Source: Streptococcus downei MFe28
GTDB taxonomy: Bacteria; Bacillota; Bacilli; Lactobacillales; Streptococcaceae
Direction: 5' to 3'
NCBI RefSeq assembly: GCF_900459175.1
Contig: NZ_UHFA01000002.1
Location: 1,736,001 to 1,800,000, forward strand
Length of the DNA: 64,000 nt
Below, one piece after another: positions 1 to 7,597 of the stretch. Position numbers and translations under genes: made by a program. Each line of letters starts with the position of its first letter. Position 1 is the first letter of the stretch. The notes below the pieces were generated by a model that searched no databases, was not told where the DNA came from, and worked only from the letters and a program-made list of their open reading frames with translations.

Positions 1-126
1 CAAGAATTTGCTTCTCGGGTCAATGCCCGCGATTACCTGGCTCCAGGCCAGCACATCAACTTGACCTTCAATGTTGCTAAGGGACACTTCTTCGACAAGG
101 AAACCACCGAACGCATTGAAGCTTAA
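1..126 (+). CDS. Sugar ABC transporter ATP-binding protein, C-terminal end (partial)
   Basis: Only the last 41 codons are inside the window, in frame 1, ending in TAA. The tail (ARDYLAPGQHINLTFNVAKG, then HFFDKETTERIEA) resembles the C-terminal TOBE-type regulatory domain of MsmK/UgpC ATPases, which energise several carbohydrate ABC importers in streptococci. The nucleotide-binding domain lies upstream and cannot be seen, so the identification rests on the tail alone. A weak hairpin followed by TTTTTT near 140-173 may end the transcript. Confidence 0.7.
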   Translation, partial: QEFASRVNARDYLAPGQHINLTFNVAKGHFFDKETTERIEA

Positions 127-275
127 CACTCATCATCCCAAGCTCCAAGGGCCTCTAGCTCTCGGGGTTTTTTACGGTCCTTCGAGAGGCACGAACGAAT
201 GTGGCCCTTGATTCCTTGATTGACAAATTTTCGTTAAAATCATTCGGATTTCATCGTCATTCCCTTAAAACAGGC

Positions 276-304
276 TTGACAGCATTCGGATTTTTCGCTA
301 AACT
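276..304 (+). promoter_or_regulatory. Promoter of the riboswitch-alsT transcript
   Basis: TTGACA at 276-281 and TAAACT at 299-304 are separated by 17 bases, and the first riboswitch aptamer begins about 35 bases later. The 11-mer CATTCGGATTT occurs at 241-251 and again at 283-293, inside the spacer. Confidence 0.65.
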
Positions 305-335
305 AGTAACATATTTATCAATAACCGTTTGAAAT

Positions 336-530
336 CATCAGGAGAGAAAAGACCAGGTCTTTCGCCGAAGGAGTAATGCTCTCAGGTTTCTAGCCATAGA
401 ATAGGACTGATGATGGACGGACTTCTGGAGAGATTTTCTCTGTGCTGACCAAGCTGTTAAGTGCAGAGAGAACGCCGAAGGGGCAAGGTAGCCTAGACTA
501 CTCAAACTCTCAGGCAAAAGGACAGAAATT
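336..530 (+). promoter_or_regulatory. Tandem glycine riboswitch
   Basis: Two consecutive aptamers are visible. The first starts with GGAGAG at 341 and contains CGCCGAAGGAG and CTCTCAGG. The second starts with GGAGAG at 428 and contains CGCCGAAGGGGCAA and CTCTCAGGCAAAAGGACAG. These are the conserved halves of the glycine riboswitch, with a short linker as in cooperative tandem versions. It precedes a terminator hairpin and an amino acid symporter gene, so it probably lets transcription proceed or stop according to glycine. Confidence 0.95.
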
Positions 531-578
531 CAGCCCACAACTGCCTAGACTTTTGTCGTGCTGTTTATAGTCTCCATG

Positions 579-609
579 GTCCAGACCTCAGCTAGTCTGG
601 GCCTTTTAT
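579..609 (+). terminator. Riboswitch expression-platform terminator
   Basis: GGTCCAGAC pairs with GTCTGGGCC around an 8-base loop and is followed by TTTTAT. It lies between the glycine aptamers and alsT, as expected for a transcriptional switch. Confidence 0.8.
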
Positions 610-661
610 ATTCCTCGATTCCATTGGTTGCTGATGATATTAATACTTTGGAGGATTAGTC

Positions 662-2035
662 ATGCTAGACTTTTTTACAAAAATTGACGATTTTGTTTGG
701 GGACCACCCCTACTGGTTCTTCTAGTCGGAACAGGGATTTATTTGACCATTCGACTGGGACTCCTGCAGGTACTCCGCCTACCTAAGGCTTTTAAATTGA
801 TTTTTGCAGAGGACAAAGGTGAAGGAGACATCTCCAGCTTTGCAGCTTTGGCTACGGCTTTAGCTGCCACCGTCGGAACTGGTAATATAGTTGGGGTGGC
901 GACAGCCATTGGAACTGGCGGTCCCGGGGCCCTCTTTTGGATGTGGATGGCTGCCTTTTTCGGTATGGCTACCAAGTACGCCGAAGGTCTGCTGGCTATC
1001 AAGTACCGGACAAAGGATGACAATGGCCAAGTCTCCGGTGGACCCATGTATTACATCATCAATGGAATTACCGGCCGATTGAAAGTCATCGCCAAACCTC
1101 TGGCCTATTTCTTCGCCCTAGCTGGTATCTTAGTGGCTCTTCTGGGGATTGGGACTTTCTCTCAAGTTAATTCGATTACAGGGTCCTTGCAAAACAGCTT
1201 CAATTGGTCACCAAAAGTGGTCAGCATTATCATTGCCATTTTTGTCGCCATCATTGTCTTTGGAGGAATTCAATCCATCTCCAAGGTTTCAGAAAAAATC
1301 GTTCCTTTCATGGCAGGACTCTATATTCTGGCTGCCCTCAGTGTCATTGCAATTAACTATCAAAACCTTGTTCCAACCATTGTGGCCATCTTTAAATCAG
1401 CCTTCACACCGACAGCTGCTGTCGGTGGTTTCACAGGAGCTACGGTCATGCAGGCCATTCGCCTGGGGGTCGCTCGGGGAGTCTTCTCTAATGAATCTGG
1501 ACTGGGTTCTGCTCCTATTGCCGCTGCGGCTGCCAAGACCCACGAGCCAGTTGAACAAGGGCTGATCTCTATGACTGGCACTTTCATTGATACCATTATC
1601 ATCTGTACATTGACAGGCCTATCCATCCTGATTACGGGTCAATGGTCAGTCAAAGGCTTAGAGGGAGCAGCTGTCACCCAGTCAGCTTTCTCTTCAGTCT
1701 TTGGCAATATTGGTAGTTTGGTTCTGACCCTATCTTTGGCTCTTTTTGCCTTTACTACTATTCTTGGCTGGTCTTACTATGGCGAACGTTGCGTAGAATT
1801 TGTCTTTGGCACCAAGGGAATTACCATTTACCGCTGTATCTTTGTTTTCATGGTGGCCTTGGGAGGCTACCTGCAACTGCAGGTTATCTGGAAAATTGCC
1901 GATATTGTTAACGGTCTTATGGCCCTGCCAAACCTGATCGCACTCCTAGTGCTATCACCTATTATCATCAAGGAAACTAAATCCTATTTTAAGCGCATGG
2001 CAGGAGTTAAAAATCACGTTGATGCTAGCAAATAA
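662..2035 (+). CDS. alsT: Sodium:alanine/glycine symporter, AGCS family
   Basis: The 457-residue protein is a polytopic membrane transporter of usual family length. Family signatures are GTGNIVGVATAI near residue 73 and SNESGLGSAPIAAAAA near 278, the conserved segments of Na+/alanine-glycine carriers. The ATG at 662 is preceded by GGAGG at 650-654. The glycine riboswitch upstream implies that substrate availability sets expression; glycine or alanine is the likely substrate. In this clade such transporters are thought to be switched on when glycine is abundant. Just downstream lies a decayed copy of the 3' end of a similar gene. Confidence 0.93.
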   Translation: MLDFFTKIDDFVWGPPLLVLLVGTGIYLTIRLGLLQVLRLPKAFKLIFAEDKGEGDISSFAALATALAATVGTGNIVGVATAIGTGGPGALFWMWMAAFFGMATKYAEGLLAIKYRTKDDNGQVSGGPMYYIINGITGRLKVIAKPLAYFFALAGILVALLGIGTFSQVNSITGSLQNSFNWSPKVVSIIIAIFVAIIVFGGIQSISKVSEKIVPFMAGLYILAALSVIAINYQNLVPTIVAIFKSAFTPTAAVGGFTGATVMQAIRLGVARGVFSNESGLGSAPIAAAAAKTHEPVEQGLISMTGTFIDTIIICTLTGLSILITGQWSVKGLEGAAVTQSAFSSVFGNIGSLVLTLSLALFAFTTILGWSYYGERCVEFVFGTKGITIYRCIFVFMVALGGYLQLQVIWKIADIVNGLMALPNLIALLVLSPIIIKETKSYFKRMAGVKNHVDASK

Positions 2036-2106
2036 GTTAATCCTATAGTAGCAACTGCCACACAAAATTCTCCTGCTTTGCATGACAGAAACTACAAGTA
2101 GCTTCT

Positions 2107-2242
2107 ATAAAGAAGTCCATTGCTGATATCGTCAACGGTCTCATGGTTTTCCCAGATCTGATAATGCTGCTGGACCTCTCCCTCAATCATTATTGCCTCA
2201 ACCAAGAAATACTTTGCTAAGTCTCAGCTGGATTTGAGCTAA
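2107..2242 (+). pseudogene. Relic of the 3' end of a second alsT-like gene
   Basis: From 2119 the frame reads IADIVNGLMVFPDLIMLLDL, closely matching IADIVNGLMALPNLIALLVL of the intact symporter upstream. After about 2185 the match continues in another frame (IIIASTKKYFAKSQLDLS, stop at 2240-2242) against IIIKETKSYFKRM. The fragment therefore carries a frameshift and has no start. It is best read as the remains of a tandem duplicate or an internal deletion. Its downstream terminator is intact. Confidence 0.8.
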
Positions 2243-2250
2243 ATGTGATT

Positions 2251-2286
2251 ACTCTCCTCTTGACAATCAGTCTGGGGGAGTTTTTA
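2251..2286 (+). terminator. Terminator after the alsT region
   Basis: ACTCTCC pairs with GGGGAGT-type sequence across an 18-base loop and runs into TTTTTATTT. Confidence 0.7.
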
Positions 2287-2298
2287 TTTCCGGCCCCA

Positions 2299-2328
2299 TT
2301 GGCCTGGAGCCAGCAATTCTGCTATAAT
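2299..2328 (+). promoter_or_regulatory. Promoter of mntE
   Basis: TTGGCC at 2299-2304, an 18-base spacer and TATAAT at 2323-2328 with an upstream TG (extended -10). The mntE ATG follows 29 bases later, with AAGGAGG ahead of it. Confidence 0.7.
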
Positions 2329-2356
2329 ATAGGGTATTAGAAATCAAGGAGGACTT

Positions 2357-3553
2357 ATGGCAACTGCGGAAGATAATATAAAATTTGCAAGGCGGGGGCC
2401 CATTGTCTCCATCTTCGCCTATCTGGTCCTGACCGTTGGTAAGCTGGTCTTCGGTTATCTGCTGAATTCTTCCTCCCTGACTGCCGACGGTTTTAATAAC
2501 CTGTCAGACATCATGAGTAATGTCATCCTCTTGGTTGGCCTCTATCTGGCTAGTCGGCCGGCTGATGAAGACCATCGCTTCGGCCATTGGAAAATTGAAG
2601 ATTTAGCCAGCCTGCTGACTTCCTTTATCATGTTTCTGGTTGGCTTTCAGGTTCTTTTTGAAACCATTAAAAAGCTAATCGGCAACAGTCAAACTGAGAT
2701 TGATCCATTGGGGGCCTTGGTTGGTGTCATTTCCGCCCTAGTCATGTATGGTGTCTACCTCTACAACCGCCACTTGTCTAAGAAGGTCAAGTCCTCAGCC
2801 CTGCTGGCAGCTTCCAAGGATAATCTGTCAGATGCCGTCACTTCGATTGGAACTTCGGTTGCCATTGTGGCCAGCTCTCTGAACTTGTCCATCGTTGACC
2901 GGATCGCCGCCATCATCATCTGCTACTTCATCCTCAAGACAGCCTATGACATCTTTATCCAGGCCACCTTCAGTCTATCTGATGGCTTTGATGATAAGCA
3001 GTTGTCCCAATATGAGAAGGCTATTTTACAAATCCCCAAGATTACAGCCGTCAAATCCCAGAGGGGGCGGACTTACGGTTCCAATATCTTCCTCGACCTG
3101 GTTCTGGAAATGAATCCTGACCTATCTGTCTATGAGAGCCATGCCATTACCGAGCAAGTGGAGCAACTCCTCCATGATGATTTTCAAGTCTATGATGTCG
3201 ATATCCATGTTGAACCTGCTCCTATTCCCGAAGACGAAATCCCTGATAATGTCTATCACAAGCTCTATAAATTTGAAAAACTTGTCTTGGCCAAAATTCC
3301 AGACTACGAAACTTATATTGCTGAAGACTTTATGCTGGTCAATGAGTATGGTCAAGTCTTAACGGAACAAAGCTTCCTTGACTTGGCTCCCTACTACTCC
3401 AGCAACTTCCAATATTTCAAGATGACCTCCATCAGTCAGAAGACCAAGCTTATTACCTATCGTCTGGAAGGCAGACAGCACGTCAGCATCTGGCGGCGGC
3501 ATGAAACTTGGAAACTCCTCTTCCACCAAATCACCCCAGAAACAGAAAGATAA
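2357..3553 (+). CDS. mntE: Manganese efflux protein, cation diffusion facilitator family
   Basis: The 398-residue protein is close to full-length streptococcal MntE. The N-terminal membrane domain carries the metal-site segments TADGFNNLSDI (about 43-53), HRFGHWKIEDLASL (about 74) and DNLSDAVTSIG (about 155). The cytoplasmic part has SQRGRTYGSNIFLDLVLEMN and the C-terminal STSIWRRHETW-like end (SIWRRHETW) seen in MntE. It exports Mn2+ as a homodimer and protects against manganese excess. It has its own promoter and terminator, so it is monocistronic. Confidence 0.9.
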   Translation: MATAEDNIKFARRGPIVSIFAYLVLTVGKLVFGYLLNSSSLTADGFNNLSDIMSNVILLVGLYLASRPADEDHRFGHWKIEDLASLLTSFIMFLVGFQVLFETIKKLIGNSQTEIDPLGALVGVISALVMYGVYLYNRHLSKKVKSSALLAASKDNLSDAVTSIGTSVAIVASSLNLSIVDRIAAIIICYFILKTAYDIFIQATFSLSDGFDDKQLSQYEKAILQIPKITAVKSQRGRTYGSNIFLDLVLEMNPDLSVYESHAITEQVEQLLHDDFQVYDVDIHVEPAPIPEDEIPDNVYHKLYKFEKLVLAKIPDYETYIAEDFMLVNEYGQVLTEQSFLDLAPYYSSNFQYFKMTSISQKTKLITYRLEGRQHVSIWRRHETWKLLFHQITPETER

Positions 3554-3578
3554 GAGTTGGCTTGGCCAGCTCTTTTTA
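3553..3578 (+). terminator. Terminator of mntE
   Basis: AGAGTTGGC pairs with GCCAGCTCT around TTG, with one wobble pair, followed by TTTTT. The stem begins at the last base of the stop codon. Confidence 0.8.
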
Positions 3579-3721
3579 CTACATATTTGGAAAATTTCAA
3601 AATAGATTAGTCAAGCAGGGCTAATACCGGGTTAAAATCAGAACTATCACTCTGTTTGTAACTACTAAGTAACTCAGATCTGACTTGGTTTGAACTGTCA
3701 GGTGACAATTTTAAACATCAG

Positions 3722-3803
3722 AGAGTATAAGAATTCGAAATTCTCGATGGGCAAGGTCGGCTACTTTAGCTAAAGCCCTAATACTCTTTGAAATTCAAAA
3801 TTA
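3722..3803. repeat. Short BOX-like repeat
   Basis: The ends AGAGTATAAGAATTC and AATACTCTTTGAAATTC are imperfect inverted repeats, and the middle holds GGCAAGGTCGG. The element at 17275-17382 has similar ends and GGCAAGGTGAG. Both resemble streptococcal BOX elements, which end in TTTTCGAAGAGTAT. The match is loose and the boundaries approximate. Confidence 0.45.
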
Positions 3804-3878
3804 GCAATTTACTATCTCAATACGACTACATCTGGAAAATTAACATAAATCATTAACTAATGGAGTCATTCTAAAAGT

Positions 3879-4337
3879 GATACTTTCGCCAAAGTGGTAT
3901 TCTTAGCAACAACTACAGATGTTGCTAAGAACGGAAATTTTGAGAGAGATTTAGTCCGGTGGACTAAATCTGCCTGAGCTTAAAAACTCGAAAGCGAAGG
4001 GGCTCAAAATTTATCACGGGGCAAAGCCATCAGCTACTAAAGTAGCGATGTCTAACGCCAATCTCAATAGTGATTGGCTAGCCCCCTGATTAACTCGGTT
4101 AGGCCAGTAAAATCGACTGGCCTAACCAAGTGTCGCAATGAAACTACGTGAGTTCCAAGAAATCATCCACTGGATAATTTCTTCTTGCGTCCGCACTTTT
4201 AAACGACATTCCCTTTTCAAAATCGATATTATTTTGAAAAGGGAATTAGTAAGGTAGCTAGGTAAGTCGCCATAGCGATTACCGTAGTTCATCAGTGATT
4301 TTTAATCGCTGATGAGCTTGCTACGTTAGAAAGTATC
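3879..4337. other. Large intergenic block of nested perfect hairpins (element A)
   Basis: A 9-bp stem (3879-3887 with 4329-4337) encloses a series of inverted repeats: 12 bp at 3900-3931; 10 bp at 3935-3944/4003-4012 enclosing a 10-bp hairpin at 3948-3970; a three-way junction closed by 4013-4022/4081-4090, with hairpins at 4028-4050 and 4057-4078; 12 bp at 4097-4127; a junction closed by 4134-4138/4185-4189; 16 bp at 4208-4246; and a final junction closed by 4254-4258/4320-4324, with hairpins at 4261-4283 and 4289-4315. Almost every pair is Watson-Crick. It lies between two convergent genes and has no credible ORF. I do not recognise it; it could be a structured RNA or a DNA-level hairpin element. 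Confidence 0.7.
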
Positions 4338-4433
4338 AAAGATGCAAACTTTGATTTTAATTGGGTATAAGTTTACATCTCCTTTATTGGCTGATGGTTT
4401 GGCTTATCCTTCTTTTGATTTTCAAAGACTATC

Positions 4434-4460
4434 AAAAAAGCCAGGCTGAGCCTAGCTTTT
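4434..4460 (-). terminator. Terminator of the amino acid ABC operon
   Basis: On the minus strand GCTAGGC pairs with GCCTGGC around a 3-base loop and is followed by TTTTTT. Confidence 0.85.
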
Positions 4461-4467
4461 ATTCTTA

Positions 4468-5316
4468 TCATTTATTTTTGACTTGTTTGGTAGCCACGTC
4501 TTCACCAAACCATTTCTTGGAAATCTTCTGGAATTGGCCAGCCTGATAGAGTTCCTTAAAGGCTTGGTTGATTTTTTTAACCAGGGTCTTATCAGACTTG
4601 CGAGCCCCGACGGCGAAGCTTTCTGCCTCATAACCAGCCGGCATAATGTGATACTGGTCTAATTTTCCTTCCTGCTCCAGGTAGTAATTGGCATAAACTC
4701 GGTCAATTAAGAGGCCATCAATCCGACCCGCCTGTAGGTCAATCAAAGCCTGGGTAAAGGTGGAATACTGAACCGCCTTCTTATCCTTGACCTTGTTTTT
4801 AAGGAGGTCAGGCTGACTTTCAAAGGCATCATAGCCGGAGGAACCTGCCTGTGCTCCCAAGGACTTGCCAGCCATCATGGCGATGCTAGAAATCCCCGGA
4901 GACTTCTTGGTCACGACAACCTGTTGGTTGACCATGTAGGGCTCAGTGAAGGCCAGCTCCTTCTTACGTTCATCGGTCACGGAATAGCCATTCCAAATCA
5001 GGTCGATAGTTCCGTTCTTAAGCTCGGTTTCCTTCATATCCCAGTCAATAGCCTGCCATTCAACCTTAATCCCATATTTCTTAAAGACAGCATTCGCTAA
5101 GTCAACATCAAAGCCGGTATATTTGCCATTTTTTTCTTCAAAGCCCATGGGGACAAAGGTGGCATCAAAGCCAATCTTGATAGTTTTTTCCTTGCTATAG
5201 GTCTGCCATTGGTCGGTCTCAGTCGCAAAATTGGAACGAGAGCTACAGGAGGCAAGGACCAGAGCCACTAGGAAAAACAAGGCCCCCAAAGCTAGACTCT
5301 TGGATAATTTTCTCAT
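4468..5316 (-). CDS. Amino acid ABC transporter substrate-binding lipoprotein
   Basis: The 282-residue protein begins with a lipoprotein signal peptide whose lipobox LASC places the lipidated cysteine at residue 24. The mature part is a family 3 solute-binding domain: IGFDATFVPMGFEEKNGKYT, then GFDVDLANAVFKK, WDMKETELKNGTIDLIWNG and a late IDGLLIDRVYANYYL segment. It captures a polar amino acid outside the membrane for the permease and ATPase encoded just upstream in the same operon. The exact amino acid cannot be read from sequence. It is the last gene before a strong terminator. Confidence 0.9.
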   Translation of the reverse strand: MRKLSKSLALGALFFLVALVLASCSSRSNFATETDQWQTYSKEKTIKIGFDATFVPMGFEEKNGKYTGFDVDLANAVFKKYGIKVEWQAIDWDMKETELKNGTIDLIWNGYSVTDERKKELAFTEPYMVNQQVVVTKKSPGISSIAMMAGKSLGAQAGSSGYDAFESQPDLLKNKVKDKKAVQYSTFTQALIDLQAGRIDGLLIDRVYANYYLEQEGKLDQYHIMPAGYEAESFAVGARKSDKTLVKKINQAFKELYQAGQFQKISKKWFGEDVATKQVKNK

Positions 5317-5331
5317 GTCTTACCCCTTTAT

Positions 5332-5964
5332 CTATTTAGGGTTGATGGTCACGATATGGTCAGCAATCTCTTGGGCAAAATCCATATCGTGGGTAATCAC
5401 AATCTGGGTAATCCCTAAATCGCGATTCTGAACAATCAATTTAGCTACCTCCTGACGAAGGGCGGGATCCAGGGCTGAGGTCGGTTCATCATAGCCGACA
5501 ATTTTAGGATCAATCATCATAGCTCTAGCAAAGGCTACCCTTTGCTTTTGACCGCCAGAAAGGGAAAATGGATAGGCACTGCCGTGTTCTTCCAGTCCCA
5601 GCTTAGCAAGGAGTTCCTGAGCCTTCTTCGAGGCCTGCTCCTTGGTCACGCCCATGGTCTTGATGGGAGATAGAGTCAGATTTTCTAGAACGGTTAGGTG
5701 AGGAAATAGTTGAAAATCCTGAAAGACAAAGCCCAGAATATTTTCAGACTCCAAGTGGTTGAGGGGGACTTCTTGTCCCTGATAGATAACCTGACCAGAA
5801 TCAATGGTTTCAAGGCCAGCCAGCATCCGTAAAAGAGTTGTCTTACCACCGCCAGAAGGACCAACAATCGCCAGGATTTTTCCTTCTTCCACATTTAGGT
5901 TGAAATCCTTGAAGATTTGCTTGTGGCCAAACTGCTTGGAAATATTTTTTAATTCTAACAACAT
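5332..5964 (-). CDS. Amino acid ABC transporter ATP-binding protein
   Basis: This 210-residue ATPase is slightly shorter than the usual 240-residue GlnQ type. It shows Walker A GPSGGGKTT (about 35-43), a Q-loop in VFQDFQLFPHLTVLENL, the signature LSGGQKQRVAFARAM and Walker B IVGYDEPTSALDP. Together they mark a polar amino acid importer ATPase. It lies between the permease (10 bases upstream) and the binding protein (15 bases downstream), so the three genes form one operon. Confidence 0.92.
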   Translation of the reverse strand: MLLELKNISKQFGHKQIFKDFNLNVEEGKILAIVGPSGGGKTTLLRMLAGLETIDSGQVIYQGQEVPLNHLESENILGFVFQDFQLFPHLTVLENLTLSPIKTMGVTKEQASKKAQELLAKLGLEEHGSAYPFSLSGGQKQRVAFARAMMIDPKIVGYDEPTSALDPALRQEVAKLIVQNRDLGITQIVITHDMDFAQEIADHIVTINPK

Positions 5965-5973
5965 AGGCCCCTC

Positions 5974-6615
5974 CTACTTATAAAAGTTAAATTTCTTTTC
6001 AATGCGTTTAGAAGCCAAGGTCACCACACCCACTAGAAGGAGATAGATGGCACCTGCTACAAACATTGGCGCCAGACTAGCATCACGGTTGGAAGCCGTC
6101 CGACTTTCCAGCAGGAGGTCACCGACACCTAGGACATAGACTAGGGAAGAATCCTTGACCAAATTGATGACTTCATTGAAGACACTAGGCAGGACGATTT
6201 TGACCACCTGCGGAAGGATGATATAACGGATGGTTTGGAGTTGGCTGAATTTCAGAACCTTGGCTGCTTCATATTGTCCTTTAGGAATAGCACCAATCCC
6301 TCCGCGGAAGATTTCTGCAAAATAGGCCGCATAGTTGAAGGTAAAGGCCAGAACAGCCGCCGGCAAGCGGTCAAAAACAATGCCGACACTAGGCAGGACA
6401 TAGTAGAAAAAGATTAACTGCAAGAGAAGCGGCGTCCCACGCATAATCCAGACATAGATGGTCAAGAGCCAGTTGAGGGGCTTGAATTTGATTTGCATCA
6501 AAAAAGCCAGAATAATCCCTAGAGGAATGGACAGGATGATGACAATGCAGAAAACCTGCAGGGTCACCAAGGCTCCATTTAAGAGGGCTGGCAGGATTTC
6601 CAAAACATAGGACAT
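5974..6615 (-). CDS. Amino acid ABC transporter permease, HisM/GlnP family
   Basis: The 213-residue membrane protein has about five hydrophobic helices. Its EAA loop reads GQYEAAKVLKFSQLQTIRYI, followed by ILPQVVKIVLPSVFNEVINL, typical of polar amino acid permeases. MRGTPLLLQLIFFYY is another family landmark. It is the first gene of the operon, and the ATG at 6615 has a GAGGAAG ribosome site. A single permease gene suggests a homodimeric channel. Confidence 0.92.
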   Translation of the reverse strand: MSYVLEILPALLNGALVTLQVFCIVIILSIPLGIILAFLMQIKFKPLNWLLTIYVWIMRGTPLLLQLIFFYYVLPSVGIVFDRLPAAVLAFTFNYAAYFAEIFRGGIGAIPKGQYEAAKVLKFSQLQTIRYIILPQVVKIVLPSVFNEVINLVKDSSLVYVLGVGDLLLESRTASNRDASLAPMFVAGAIYLLLVGVVTLASKRIEKKFNFYK

Positions 6616-6647
6616 AGAACTTCCTCACTTCTTAGGTAATATCTCTT

Positions 6648-6656
6648 ATTATATCA
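6648..6656 (-). promoter_or_regulatory. Extended -10 promoter of the amino acid ABC operon
   Basis: On the minus strand TGATATAAT is an extended -10 (TGN-TATAAT). No convincing -35 hexamer is visible at the expected distance. Confidence 0.55.
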
Positions 6657-6732
6657 AACTGTCATACAATTGGGAAGAGTGAGTTTTTATATTTATACAA
6701 CTCTTCTTGGAAAATATGCAAAAGTTTCAAAT

Positions 6733-6757
6733 CATAATAAAAGGCTCGAAGCCTTTA
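6733..6757 (-). terminator. Terminator of the PhnA-like gene
   Basis: AAAGGCT pairs with AGCCTTT around a 3-base loop. On the minus strand it continues as TTTTATTAT. Confidence 0.75.
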
Positions 6758-6773
6758 GCTCCTAGCCCTTAAC

Positions 6774-7106
6774 TTATGCTTTTTTGACAAATTCTGATTT
6801 GAGCTTCATAGCCCCAAAGCCATCAATTTTACAATCAATATTGTGGTCACCCTCAACCAGACGGATATTTTTCACCCGAGTACCCTGTTTGAGCTCCTTG
6901 GGAGCACCCTTGACCTTGAGGTTCTTGACAATAGTAACACTATCGCCATCGGCTAGGCGAGTCCCATTGCTATCAAGAACGACTAAACCTTGGTCTTCTT
7001 CAACTTGGTTGGGATCCCACTCGTAAGCACATTCTGGACAAACCAAGAGGACACCATCCTCATAAACATACTCCGAGTTACATTTTGGGCAATTTGGTAG
7101 TGACAT
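6774..7106 (-). CDS. PhnA/YjdM-like zinc-ribbon protein
   Basis: The 110-residue cytoplasmic protein has an N-terminal zinc ribbon with two CxxC pairs (CPKCNSEY at 6 and CPECAYEW at 24). It is followed by the small beta-barrel PhnA domain ([37 protein letters not shown]). The length matches PhnA-family proteins. Despite the historical name the family is not known to handle phosphonates here, and no phn genes are nearby. Its function is unknown. It has its own ribosome site and terminator. Confidence 0.9.
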   Translation of the reverse strand: MSLPNCPKCNSEYVYEDGVLLVCPECAYEWDPNQVEEDQGLVVLDSNGTRLADGDSVTIVKNLKVKGAPKELKQGTRVKNIRLVEGDHNIDCKIDGFGAMKLKSEFVKKA

Positions 7107-7291
7107 AGATTTTCCTTTTCTAAAATTACTGACAAATCTATTTTACCTTAAATCCAGTAAGAGGGCAAACTGGTTACAAAATTAGATATAGAATGGCTAT
7201 AGGCCAATATGGCAAGCTATATTATTGTGTCATCAGGTTTTAAGGCTTGAGTCTCCTCAAAGCTCCAAATAGGCATGACTAGACGACAACT

Positions 7292-7525
7292 TTAGGTAAG
7301 GTTAGTTACTAAAAGAGCAAGAAGGGCTATTAAAACTGTGACACCTACAACGCCGATAAAAGCCAGCAGGAGCCCCCTTTTAAAGCCCTTAGCATCCATC
7401 TTTTCAGGTTCTAACTGCAGTGACTTGGAAAATCTTGGCGCTTTAGGGGCTCGCCCTGAAAAAATCGGAGATTCAAGTTCCTGACCCGTCGAAAAGGCTG
7501 ACTCGAATTCATTATCTTCTGTCAT
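7292..7525 (-). CDS. Small single-pass membrane protein, possible truncated paralog
   Basis: This 77-residue protein has an acidic cytoplasmic N-terminus beginning MTEDNEFESAF and one transmembrane helix near the C-terminus (LLLAFIGVVGVTVLIALLAL). It stops right after the helix. The start resembles the gene at 8452-9219 (MAREKDFDRAF), which has a similar cytoplasmic segment and helix but then a large outer domain. It may therefore be a shortened member of that family. A partner or function cannot be inferred. It follows the 7598-8437 gene in the same direction. Confidence 0.6.
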   Translation of the reverse strand: MTEDNEFESAFSTGQELESPIFSGRAPKAPRFSKSLQLEPEKMDAKGFKRGLLLAFIGVVGVTVLIALLALLVTNLT

Positions 7526-7597
7526 CTTTTATCCTTTCTCTATTTGAAAATACCTGATTGATAATAAGGCGCCCTCTGCTATTTTTCATTAGTAACT

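Noticed and set aside
739-1047. Minus-strand frame inside alsT, and similar antisense frames over other genes
   Set aside because: They are shadows of well-supported genes, with no ribosome sites or domain content.
4309-4337. CTGATGAG followed by GAAA, recalling a hammerhead ribozyme core
   Set aside because: The spacing does not allow helix II, the CGAAA part and cleavage triplet are not in place, and the bases are already explained by strong hairpins.
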